Shown: one piece after another, positions 15,573 to 23,060 of the stretch
Numbering within the stretch: the first letter of the stretch is position 1
Layout: every line of letters starts with the position of its first letter
Assembly: GCA_001303785.1 (NCBI GenBank)
Contig: LJUJ01000026.1
Coordinates: 1 to 33,871 of the forward strand
Source of the DNA: Caldifarciminota bacterium SM23_42
GTDB taxonomy: Bacteria > Hydrothermota > Tepidihabitantia > SM23-42
DNA length: 33,871 nt
Reading direction: 5' to 3'
The notes under the pieces: model-generated
Told to the model about the DNA's origin: nothing
What the model saw: only the letters and a program-made list of their open reading frames with translations
The model's database searches: none
Translations under genes and position numbers: made by a program

Positions 15573-17294
15573 TCAGTATGCGGCAAAAAAACTTTTCACC
15601 TGTCTAGGCAAAAATACTCTATGTGACTTGAGTGAATAGAGTGTCAACCCTTCAAGCGCCACTGTATCTTGACCTACGATCATTACATTCTTGAAAAAAG
15701 GAAAAACCGCCTTCTTTTCATCTTTTTCCACAATGAGATGCCCTTTACTCATCTCCACTCCTGAAGTATCAATCATGAGTGTAGCGTCATCAAACAGCTC
15801 GCCGGCATCTACGATGAGTCTATCATTAACATCACTCAGGTCAAAGCCCATTGCATGCGCGCACAAATGTGCGATTTCGGTATTGTCAAGGGTCTGCGGC
15901 ACTCTGCTCAAGCCATAGCTAAACAGTGGCACGTCATTACCCGTATGATCAAATGTAGTCCAACCAATTCCGGCTCGCTCGCTCAACATAGGGCCGATAA
16001 CAGTTCTAAGATTGACATCCACGGTATCTGCTAGTTCCCTGAGAATCGCTTCTGTCTCTTCGTCGGTCAAGTCGGCAATGCCGTAGTACTGCGCAACAAC
16101 ATGCTCAATTGAATCCGCGTTCGGACCGACATTTCTCGCACTATTCCATATTAACACCTCGACCCCGTCGGCGGTCAGGGAGGCATTCTCTATAGCACTT
16201 TTCATATCCTCTGGCCTGAATGCATACGAATTCATATCCCTGCGTCCGAGCGACATGCCGCCGTTATCGTGATCAGGAAAAATCAAGACGAGGGTACGTT
16301 GCTCGGGGTGAGATTTGGCAAAATCTAGTGCAACCCTAACTGCCTGGTCGAACGCGATATAATCGGTCACCACGCCGACCGGATCATTATCATGAGAAGA
16401 CCAGTCAACCTGACTACCTTCGACCATAAGAAAAAAACCATCCGTATCCTTGCTCAATATCTCTATTCCCTTTTCTGTCATTTCTGCAAGCGAAGGTTCA
16501 TCAGGGGCAAGCTTAGACCGGTCAATATCATGGACCATGTGATTATCAGCGAACATACCCCATACTTTGCGTGCATTCGGTTCAAGGGTATTCAGTCCTT
16601 CTCTGTCAGTGACAACTGTGTAGCCGTTAGATCTTAGAACCTGGTACAGATTCTCGCCGTCCCGGCGCCCTCCCTTTGAAGAACTTCCGGGAACCTGCGC
16701 ATGAGCGTCGACCAAATACCGAAATCCCCCTCCGAAAACCACATCAATATCTCCGTAGACCATCTGCTCGATAAGCAAACTATTATTGTCACGGGAGTGC
16801 CAATGGCTGGCATAAGCTGCTGGTGTTGCATGGCTTACCCGACACGTCGCAACGAGTCCCACTGCCTTACCGGCAAGGCGCGCACCTTCCAGAACAGTGG
16901 CAACCGGACGCCACTGTTCAGAAACCGGAAACTCCTGTGCTTGTGGTAAGAGCAAAGAATCGGGGCACACCGAAAGGCATTTGGCTTTTTCCGAATCTTC
17001 CCATGTCTTGAATCCAGTGGCAAATGCAGTCGCGGCTGCTGCCGATCCGGTTATCATAGAATTGGCACAGAATGTGCGGACAAAACTGACATCCATTGAA
17101 TCCTGGGCCAGCGGCGCACCCTTAAACCATCGTGCAATGGCCATATGTGCCACACCACAACCATCAGGAATGAGTACAATCACATTATGGAATCGTTCAA
17201 CTTCACGTTGTGGCGCATAATGTTTCGCACAAAATGTCAGCGAACCACAAAGCACCAATACTATCGAAGCCAAATCCTTCAATGTTTTTTTCAT
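15573..17294 (-). CDS. phoA: Alkaline phosphatase (PhoA family)
   Basis: 573 residues with an N-terminal export signal (KDLASIVLVLCGSLTFCA). Metal and active-site residues of the family are present: D44 (LIPDGCGVAH), nucleophile S84 (ITGSAAAATAFATG), H155/T157 (VSHATPAA), R168, E292, D297, H301 (VEGSQVDWSSHDND), D341-H342 (FPDHDNGG) and H450 (TFDHTGND). The residue before the nucleophile is Gly, not the usual Asp of TDSAA. After the catalytic domain (to about 480) an extra about 90-residue tail (LIVDAGELFDD ... RQVKSFFAAY) follows; it is not a sorting domain. SD AAGGTG precedes the ATG, which overlaps the stop of the upstream TIGR04076-like gene (ATGA). It releases phosphate from monoesters outside the cytoplasm. 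Confidence 0.93.
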   Translation of the reverse strand: MKKTLKDLASIVLVLCGSLTFCAKHYAPQREVERFHNVIVLIPDGCGVAHMAIARWFKGAPLAQDSMDVSFVRTFCANSMITGSAAAATAFATGFKTWEDSEKAKCLSVCPDSLLLPQAQEFPVSEQWRPVATVLEGARLAGKAVGLVATCRVSHATPAAYASHWHSRDNNSLLIEQMVYGDIDVVFGGGFRYLVDAHAQVPGSSSKGGRRDGENLYQVLRSNGYTVVTDREGLNTLEPNARKVWGMFADNHMVHDIDRSKLAPDEPSLAEMTEKGIEILSKDTDGFFLMVEGSQVDWSSHDNDPVGVVTDYIAFDQAVRVALDFAKSHPEQRTLVLIFPDHDNGGMSLGRRDMNSYAFRPEDMKSAIENASLTADGVEVLIWNSARNVGPNADSIEHVVAQYYGIADLTDEETEAILRELADTVDVNLRTVIGPMLSERAGIGWTTFDHTGNDVPLFSYGLSRVPQTLDNTEIAHLCAHAMGFDLSDVNDRLIVDAGELFDDATLMIDTSGVEMSKGHLIVEKDEKKAVFPFFKNVMIVGQDTVALEGLTLYSLKSHRVFLPRQVKSFFAAY

Positions 17295-17689
17295 GTCGTC
17301 ACCTTCGTCCTAATTATCTTAACCACAATCCCCGAAGCGGTGGGGTCGATACAACGGACATATTCGGTAGTTTCGCCATCAGGGTCAATCATTTTTTCAT
17401 AAGGTGTATCTTTATAGTCCCAGTTCAGTGTTTCACCTGTACTCAGTGCTTCAAGGACACCTTTCAGGCTATCCAAAAGCCAATGACATATTTTATTTTT
17501 TTCTTCCGGATAGGAAAACTTTCGGCCGACCTGATAACTCCTTTCACCGTCTCCCCGGTACATCCAGGCACATATTCCTTCTTTTACAAAATCAGGGTAT
17601 ATTATCTCGTCACCTTCTTTCATGAGCTGACCGCCGTTGCCTTCGAATATTTCTATCTCGATTTTGTATTCACTGCTGGGGACAGGCAT
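17291..17689 (-). CDS. TIGR04076-like small protein
   Basis: 132 residues. YKIEIEIFEGNGGQLMKEGDEI at the start, EGICAWMY, KICHWLLDSLKGVLEALSTG in the middle and TEYVRCIDPTASGIVVKIIR at the end match the layout of TIGR04076-type proteins: a GD.. turn, a central 'IC' segment and a terminal CLDPG...G..V.F.I strand. The function of that family is unknown. The product has no signal peptide. It lies between the propeller (30-base gap) and phoA (4-base ATGA overlap), so it is translated with them. A long antisense ORF (17210-18025) covers the same DNA, but its composition is not protein-like. I am fairly sure this is the real gene and moderately sure of the family. Confidence 0.7.
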   Translation of the reverse strand: MPVPSSEYKIEIEIFEGNGGQLMKEGDEIIYPDFVKEGICAWMYRGDGERSYQVGRKFSYPEEKNKICHWLLDSLKGVLEALSTGETLNWDYKDTPYEKMIDPDGETTEYVRCIDPTASGIVVKIIRTKVTT

Positions 17690-17719
17690 AACATTTTTAA
17701 CCTTTTCTGCAAAAAGTCC

Positions 17720-20287
17720 TTATTTTACGATATCTATCTTCCTTGTTACTTTCTCATCCTGCGCTTCCATTCGGACAAAATATGTACCGGCGGGCAACCT
17801 CACTGGCTTTGTCATTTCATGTTTACCGGCACTAACCATTTCATCAATCAATGCTTGGACCATGCGACCTGCAACATCATAAATATTAATCCGTACTACG
17901 CCGGCCTTCGATACATGGTAAGAAAATCGAACTGCATTTCGACTCGGGCTCACAACCTGCAAACCAATCCCTCTAAAATCTGTTTCAACCACTTTTTCTC
18001 GTTCTCTTATGCCAATCTGATCTAGGTCGAACTCAAAGAAAGAACGGCCGTGGGTTGCGGCTCGGAGAACACGTGTTCCGTTGTGCATCACCAGGTCATC
18101 GACCGCGCTCAAGGGAAGACCGGTTCCCAGCGGTTCCCACACGTTGCCGGCATTTGTAGTGTAGTACACTCCGTAATCAGTGCCAATATATAGTGTCGCT
18201 GTATTTTGCGGATCCACTGCGATCACGTTCACGGGTACCTCGGGTAAGTTAGAAGATATGTCATCCCACGTAGTACCGTAATTGGTAGTCCGCCACACGT
18301 GAGGCAATGGCGAATCGTACCGATAACCAGAAAAGGTCACATAGGCAATTGCTTCATTGGTCGGGTCAATGGCAACGCGTGTCACCCATCGGTCTGGTAA
18401 ACCCGTGTTTATACTAGTCCAGTCTGAACCACCGTCTGTCGTAACCCAAACATTAGCATCGTCTGTGCCAACATATACTACATCGCCGTCGGTTTGAGCC
18501 ACGGCAACGGTTGTTATCGTCCCATAGGTCAGGTTGCCCGAACCAGGGCCATTGGTTAAGTCACTACTGATCGCATTCCAGTATCCTGCTCCGTCCGTAG
18601 TTTTGTACAACCGGTTAGCGCCGTAGTAAAGAACAAGATGATTGTTAGGATCCATAATTACCGGTGTGGACCAGTTGGTACGGTCATACGGATTGATGCC
18701 GTCGGTTGCCGAAAAGAAACTGTAGCCACCGTCAGTGGATTTCTCAAGATTACCCCACTGGTATTCAGCATAGATGATATTCGAATTTGTATAATCCACG
18801 ATGCAATAGAAACCATCTCCCCCCAGTATCATCTCCCAGTCGTCCAGGTTACCGGTCAGCGTCCGCATAGTACCATTATCCTGGGTCCCTCCATAGGTAC
18901 GCTCAGGATTAAGTTCATCAATAGTAGCGGCATAGAATTGAGTGATCGGCAAATTGTAGGATTTTGTCCATACTGTACCGCCGTTGGTTGAGTAATAGAC
19001 ACCCCCATCATTGCCATCTACTATGTGGTTAAAGTTTGTAGGGTCGAATTCTAGTGCGTGATGGTCTACATGCTGAATTCCCGAAACATCAGACCATGAA
19101 CTTCCGCCGTTAGTCGTACGATAGAGCGGTACGCCCAACACGAAAGCAACGTCTGGGTTCGTAGGGTGTACACGAATTTGCCCGAAATACCAGCCGTAGC
19201 TGTAGTACAAATAATAGGGAGGTTGTCCTGAAGTCGGCGCCCAGTTATTGCCCCCGTTGGTTGTCTTGTACACAGCATCAAGATATCCGATCGAATCGGC
19301 ATAGAGCGCATAAAGTACGTTGGGGCTTGTCTGGCAGATGGCGATACCAATTCTTCCGACCGTCGGGCCTGACGGCAAGCCGCTCGTCAGTTCGGTCCAG
19401 GTCGTACCCATATCCGTGCTTCGGTAGATACCCGAGGTTACACCCCCTGCCTTTCTGCGTGTTGGTGACCGCATTCGTTCCCACATTGCGGCATAGACCG
19501 TATCTGGATGTGTCGGGTCAATCCGCAGGTCGATGGCCGATGTTGAATCGGAGATATACAACACTTTGCTCCAGGTCGTCCCGCCGTCAGTCGTGCGGTA
19601 TATGCCGCGCGCGCTATCCGCGCTGAACTGCGCACCCGCTCCGGCCACGAATATAATATCACTGTCTGTTGGATGCACGGCAACGCGACCGATCCGCTTA
19701 GTTTGCGCAAGCCCGATATTGGTCCATGAAACACCGCCATCAGTAGTTCGGTAAACTCCATCACCGTCATAGTTGTCGCCAGCCAGATTGGCTTCACCGA
19801 GCCCTACATATACTGTGTTCGGATCGTTCGGATCGATTGCCACATCGCCGACAGAAAGCGTGGAGAAATGATCCGTAAGCATGTCCCAAGTAACTCCACC
19901 ATCGGTTGATTTAAGCACTCCACCGTCTGCGGCTCCGGCATAGATGACACTGCTATTTGATGGATGTAAGGCGACACCCGTGATTCGGCCACCAATATTC
20001 GTCGGCCCCTTTGAAACCCAAACACCGTTGTCACGGCTGGCATACTGATCCATCATATCGAGAGCCTGGCGGTATGCCATTTTATGCGCCTCTGCGTTTA
20101 TCAAACGGCTAGGGTATGCCCTTTGCATATAAAACCACTCATGCGGCTTTTCACTCCTGTCTTCTTCTTCGTGCTCTGCAAATTGCTCCTTCGTCTTTCC
20201 GGCTGACCACGGTCTCCAAACAACTGCCGTAACTAGTATGAATACCAGAACCAACAATGAAAAAACGATCCTTGATTTGTCCTTCAC
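17720..20287 (-). CDS. Secreted Asp-box (BNR/sortilin-like) propeller protein with sorting domain
   Basis: 855 residues. It has a basic N-terminus plus hydrophobic segment (KDKSRIVFSLLVLVFILVTAVVW), then WVSKGPTNIGGRITGVALHP, the usual opening of this family. I count about 12 Asp-box motifs (S/T-x-D/N-x-G-x-x-W), for example STDGGVTW, TTDGGVSW, TTNGGSSW and TTNAGNVW, alternating with HPTNPDVAFV-like strands. This is a double-propeller, sortilin/VPS10-like arrangement. The last about 85 residues (VRINIYDVAGRMVQAL ... LPAGTYFVRME, basic end) form a sorting domain. The open frame reaches a TTG at 20305, but GGAGG lies five bases before the GTG at 20287, which I take as the start. It lies 14 bases after the MBL gene. 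Probably exported and surface-bound; binding partner unknown. Confidence 0.88.
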   Translation of the reverse strand: MKDKSRIVFSLLVLVFILVTAVVWRPWSAGKTKEQFAEHEEEDRSEKPHEWFYMQRAYPSRLINAEAHKMAYRQALDMMDQYASRDNGVWVSKGPTNIGGRITGVALHPSNSSVIYAGAADGGVLKSTDGGVTWDMLTDHFSTLSVGDVAIDPNDPNTVYVGLGEANLAGDNYDGDGVYRTTDGGVSWTNIGLAQTKRIGRVAVHPTDSDIIFVAGAGAQFSADSARGIYRTTDGGTTWSKVLYISDSTSAIDLRIDPTHPDTVYAAMWERMRSPTRRKAGGVTSGIYRSTDMGTTWTELTSGLPSGPTVGRIGIAICQTSPNVLYALYADSIGYLDAVYKTTNGGNNWAPTSGQPPYYLYYSYGWYFGQIRVHPTNPDVAFVLGVPLYRTTNGGSSWSDVSGIQHVDHHALEFDPTNFNHIVDGNDGGVYYSTNGGTVWTKSYNLPITQFYAATIDELNPERTYGGTQDNGTMRTLTGNLDDWEMILGGDGFYCIVDYTNSNIIYAEYQWGNLEKSTDGGYSFFSATDGINPYDRTNWSTPVIMDPNNHLVLYYGANRLYKTTDGAGYWNAISSDLTNGPGSGNLTYGTITTVAVAQTDGDVVYVGTDDANVWVTTDGGSDWTSINTGLPDRWVTRVAIDPTNEAIAYVTFSGYRYDSPLPHVWRTTNYGTTWDDISSNLPEVPVNVIAVDPQNTATLYIGTDYGVYYTTNAGNVWEPLGTGLPLSAVDDLVMHNGTRVLRAATHGRSFFEFDLDQIGIREREKVVETDFRGIGLQVVSPSRNAVRFSYHVSKAGVVRINIYDVAGRMVQALIDEMVSAGKHEMTKPVRLPAGTYFVRMEAQDEKVTRKIDIVK

Positions 20288-20301
20288 GCTTGCCTCCTGT
20301 A

Positions 20302-21168
20302 TCAAAATTTAATAATCATACCAGAGTGCGTTCTTTTGACACGATCGTCAAAGGTTTCTTTGAATTGCCTAGTTGCTTTGTCACCAGTACAATGACCAAT
20401 ATAGAACTCCTTAACACTTAGTCTATCTAATTCTTCGATAGTCCTGTTTATCCTCTGTTCACGATCGCCCAGATGAAGTCCACCCACGATTGCCCGAACA
20501 GTCGAAATTTCCGTCACTGACACAGCATTCTGTACTATGTTAACAATACCCCGGTGTGAGCAACCGCTGACTATCACCAATTCCTTTCCCAAATTGACGA
20601 TCAATGCCAGCTCTTCTTCTATTTCATCTTGAATCATATCCGGCGGTACTAATCTATAGGCGGGTGGGTTGGGTACTTCAAAATCGGTCAAGAACGGAAT
20701 CTTACCAGAAACAAACAGACCGGGTGCAAATTCCAGCGGCGTTCTGACTGGCGTTAGCATACCTTTCAGGTCAACAATTTTCCTTTCCAGAAAGGGCATT
20801 AGCGTGAGGTGTGAAAGAAAGGGCTTAGCGACGATACTTGGTTCGAAGAAATTCTCTCCATGCAGTATCGTAACCCAGTCATCTTTAACTTGTAAGATAT
20901 CAACAAGACCTCCCGTATGATCAAAGTGCTTGTGTGAGAGGACTATGTAATCAACCTTTGAAAGGTCCAGTTTCATTTTCTTCATATTTGCCAATACTTT
21001 TTCGCCGGTAATGGAAGTGTCGAATAAAACATCCAAATACTGTTCAGGGTAGTGTGCTCTGACTAATACTGAAAGCCCCCATTCGGTCTGCAATTCATCC
21101 GATTCACTTTCGTTATCGACAAGAATGAATATCTCAATACCCATCAGATGTATTCTTTTATCGCTCAT
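20302..21168 (-). CDS. MBL-fold metallo-hydrolase (COG1237-like)
   Basis: 288 residues. The metallo-beta-lactamase signature is LSHKHFDHTGGL (HxHxDH); further metal-ligand regions are GCSHRGIVNIV, IVGGLHLG and YIGHCTGDKA. This combination is that of COG1237, annotated from archaeal work as dihydropterin-linked ribofuranosylaminobenzene 5'-phosphate synthase; in bacteria the substrate is generally unknown. No signal peptide, so cytoplasmic. It is the first gene of a four-gene run with the propeller, TIGR04076-like protein and phoA. The ATG at 21168 has no useful SD and begins 5 bases after a -10 box, suggesting a leaderless mRNA; a second ATG (codon 9) also lacks an SD. Confidence 0.87.
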   Translation of the reverse strand: MSDKRIHLMGIEIFILVDNESESDELQTEWGLSVLVRAHYPEQYLDVLFDTSITGEKVLANMKKMKLDLSKVDYIVLSHKHFDHTGGLVDILQVKDDWVTILHGENFFEPSIVAKPFLSHLTLMPFLERKIVDLKGMLTPVRTPLEFAPGLFVSGKIPFLTDFEVPNPPAYRLVPPDMIQDEIEEELALIVNLGKELVIVSGCSHRGIVNIVQNAVSVTEISTVRAIVGGLHLGDREQRINRTIEELDRLSVKEFYIGHCTGDKATRQFKETFDDRVKRTHSGMIIKF

Positions 21169-21173
21169 GCCTT

Positions 21174-21202
21174 ATTTTATTGTATTTTCTGAAACATGTC
21201 AA
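21174..21202 (-). promoter_or_regulatory. Predicted promoter giving a leaderless MBL transcript
   Basis: Minus strand TTGACA (21202-21197), 17-base spacer, TAAAAT (21179-21174), then only 5 bases to the ATG at 21168. Transcription would start at or next to the start codon. Confidence 0.7.
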
Positions 21203-21238
21203 CACGACCACTTGCGCGACTCACAAACGGTGTGCTAT

Positions 21239-21613
21239 TTAAGTCACACCGAGCATTTTGCGATTTTCTTCAGTATCCTCATAAATGCGCCATTCCGCGA
21301 CAAGGTCGTTTTCTATCCTTGCCGTCCAAATGGCGGGGTCATATTTGTTTTCTTCTGACCAATATGCGTACCCTATTAAGATAACCAGATCATCTTGCGA
21401 TCCAACTCTGGTGAAAGTGTTCCTGTATTTTGGAAAGCTCTTGAAGAACTCTATCCACCCCTTGGTCATTGATCCTTTTCCTTTATCCACCTCTCCTTTT
21501 CGATCGATGAAAGTATGGTCTTCAGTCATCAGGCTGGAGAGTCCTTTTATGTCTTGCTTATTAATGTACTCGTTAAACTGAAGAGCGATTAGTTTTGGAT
21601 CTGTTGTATTCAT
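21239..21613 (-). CDS. SnoaL/NTF2-like nuclear-transport-factor fold protein
   Basis: 124 residues. DPKLIALQFNEYINKQDIKGLSSLMTEDHTFIDRKGEVDKGK, WIEFFKSFPKYRNTFTRV and WTARIENDLVAEWRIYED follow the SnoaL/NTF2-like plan: helix, 'D...L..L...D..F.D..G', then a curved sheet ending in 'I.D..V.EWR.Y.D'. Members are small ligand-binding or isomerase-like pockets; substrate unknown. The ATG at 21613 overlaps the stop of the GNAT gene by ATGA, so I prefer it to an upstream TTG at 21634. It is the last gene of a run that starts with the broken hydrolase. Confidence 0.82.
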   Translation of the reverse strand: MNTTDPKLIALQFNEYINKQDIKGLSSLMTEDHTFIDRKGEVDKGKGSMTKGWIEFFKSFPKYRNTFTRVGSQDDLVILIGYAYWSEENKYDPAIWTARIENDLVAEWRIYEDTEENRKMLGVT

Positions 21614-22173
21614 TTTGCTTCTCGTTTTTCCCAATCTTCACGAAGCAATCCAAAATGTAAGCGATCAACCCATTCATTCAGCCAAAACATAATCTGTCTG
21701 TCAGTACCTTCATGAATGAAGCCCAGTTTCTCTCCGGTACGTATCATTCTCTCGTTAAATGAGTAAGTATCAAAGCCGATGCGGTGAACATCCGAGTTTG
21801 AGAAAAGGTAGTCGATCCACAGTCTCAACGCCTCAGTACCAAAACCCTTGTTCAAACAATCGTCCTCACAAATATCAATTCCTATGGACCAAGCACTCGG
21901 GGATCTTTTATCCCCGTACCGGTTAACCCAACCTAAAGCTCTTTCTTCTTTCTTGCAGATTATGGCACGCTTGCGCGGCACTGAAAGGCCGTGCAAGAAT
22001 CTCTCTGAAAAGCTTCTTCTGATTTCTTGGTCAGTCATAGATTGTCCACCAGTTTCCCAGGGTGCATCGAAACGCATCCATTCACCGCGCCTCATCCACC
22101 GGATATAGTCATCCGCGTCAGAGAGAAGTCCGTCTCGCAGAATCACCCTTTGCCCCGACGCAATCACCACCAT
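21610..22173 (-). CDS. GNAT family N-acetyltransferase (RimJ/RimL-like)
   Basis: 187 residues. It begins with ASGQRVILRDGLLSDADDYIRWM, the usual beta1/alpha1 of RimJ/RimL-type acetyltransferases. The acetyl-CoA loop is in LNKGFGTEALRLWIDYLF (Q/R-x-x-G-x-G/A region with N-K-G-F-G), and the terminal motif VHRIGFDTYSFNERMIRTGEKLGFIHEG is typical (N.. ....Y.K.GF). It transfers acetyl groups to an amine substrate, unidentified. It starts 4 bases after the remains of the alpha/beta hydrolase and overlaps the NTF2-like gene by ATGA. Confidence 0.88.
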   Translation of the reverse strand: MVVIASGQRVILRDGLLSDADDYIRWMRRGEWMRFDAPWETGGQSMTDQEIRRSFSERFLHGLSVPRKRAIICKKEERALGWVNRYGDKRSPSAWSIGIDICEDDCLNKGFGTEALRLWIDYLFSNSDVHRIGFDTYSFNERMIRTGEKLGFIHEGTDRQIMFWLNEWVDRLHFGLLREDWEKREAK

Positions 22174-22177
22174 TAGA

Positions 22178-22783
22178 CTATGTTCTTAATTCTGCTTTAA
22201 GGATCCCAAAGAACTCACTCCTTGCCTGCCTCTCAATCCAGGGTGTATGGCCACAATTCTTGATCGGAATGAATCGAAACTCCTTCAGCATCCTTCCAAA
22301 CGCTTTGAAAGACGTGATACTGAACTGCAAGCGTCTCATCTTTTTGCTGTATGGGATCATAAGCGTCAGCTTTGGCAATCAATTCCATTTGGTCAAGGTA
22401 AGGACTTCTCTCTTTTCTTCGGCGTCGAGTCGATCCAACCGGCTTTCCATTATAACTCGAGCATATTTTTTATCAAATGGTCCGCTGCTGACTAATATCA
22501 GCTTCCTCACCTTGGATGGATAGCGGGCAGCAACAATGAAACCCAACCAGGCACCCCATGAATAGCCAATAAGTGTAATCGGAAGGTCTGCGTATGCGCC
22601 AAGAATGTAATTTAATTCTTCAACCTGTCCTTCAAGTGTACCCGCAGTCTGGAGAGGTTCCAAAACGCCCTGTTCAGATGCAAGTTCACGCGCTACCGGA
22701 CCCATTTCTCCGGGTACACCAGGGCCTCCATGAATTACCGCTACTCCGTATGGTGCCCTGCCATATTTTCTCAAATTTTTCAT
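22178..22783 (-). pseudogene. Decayed alpha/beta hydrolase (proline iminopeptidase-like), split over three frames
   Basis: The N-terminal part (22783-22379, 134 codons) is a good alpha/beta hydrolase start: VAVIHGGPGVPGEM (oxyanion loop) and the nucleophile elbow LIGYSWGAWLG, up to a TGA after LTLTKWN. In a second frame (about 22382-22281) the expected lid sequence appears (KADAYDP ... VQYHVFQSVWKDAEG). In a third frame (about 22290-22178) comes the C-terminus with the catalytic His (IPIKNCGHTPWIER). The segment that should hold the catalytic Asp is missing. At least two frame changes and two deletions are needed, so the gene is inactivated. It lies 8 bases from a long inverted repeat. Confidence 0.85.
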
Positions 22784-22791
22784 AAACCGCC

Positions 22792-22871
22792 AGTGGGGTC
22801 AGAACTAGACAATGGACAATAGGTATCAACAACACACATGATTTTGTCCATTGTCTAGATCTGACCCCACT
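22792..22871. repeat. Inverted repeat element with 28-base arms (GGGGTCAG core)
   Basis: Arms 22792-22819 and 22844-22871 pair with one mismatch; the loop is 24 bases. The outer core is AGTGGGGTCAG ... CTGACCCCACT and the inner part CTAGACAATGGACA. It has no ORF and no terminator U-tract. The same GGGGTCA core occurs in a second palindrome at 29199-29226. It is REP/MITE-like in appearance. It sits between the micro-ORF and the 5' end of the hydrolase pseudogene. Confidence 0.85.
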
Positions 22872-22897
22872 ATCGACTCTTTTATGAAGCTCGCTTT

Positions 22898-23014
22898 TCA
22901 TGCCGGCGTCTTCATTAATTTGTATTCTGACAATCTGATACCGAGTCCAGACAAAGGATCCTTGCCAACAACTGTCTTGTAACTCAAACGAAATCTATCT
23001 ACGTGGAATGGCAT
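22898..23014 (-). CDS. Possible 38-residue protein with strong SD
   Basis: On the minus strand GAGGAGG lies 4 bases before an ATG at 23014 that opens a 38-codon ORF (MPFHVDRFRLSYKTVV ... YKLMKTPA). The SD is among the best in the window. I do not recognise the product. It ends 26 bases before the inverted repeat, so it may be the 5' stump of a gene truncated by that element, or a genuine micropeptide. It lies 46 bases downstream of the serine hydrolase gene and could be co-transcribed with it. Confidence 0.4.
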   Translation of the reverse strand: MPFHVDRFRLSYKTVVGKDPLSGLGIRLSEYKLMKTPA

Positions 23015-23060
23015 AAATCCTCCTCACGGAATTTCATATGTCTTGAAAGAGAATTGAAGC

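Noticed and set aside
17210-18025. 271-codon plus-strand ORF
   Set aside because: Antisense to the TIGR04076-like gene and the end of the propeller gene; composition very rich in Phe, His and Cys with no domain; the minus-strand genes have SDs, ATGA overlap and clear motifs.
22686-22901. 71-codon minus-strand ORF through the inverted repeat
   Set aside because: It merely reads through the repeat arms and overlaps the hydrolase start in another frame; no SD.
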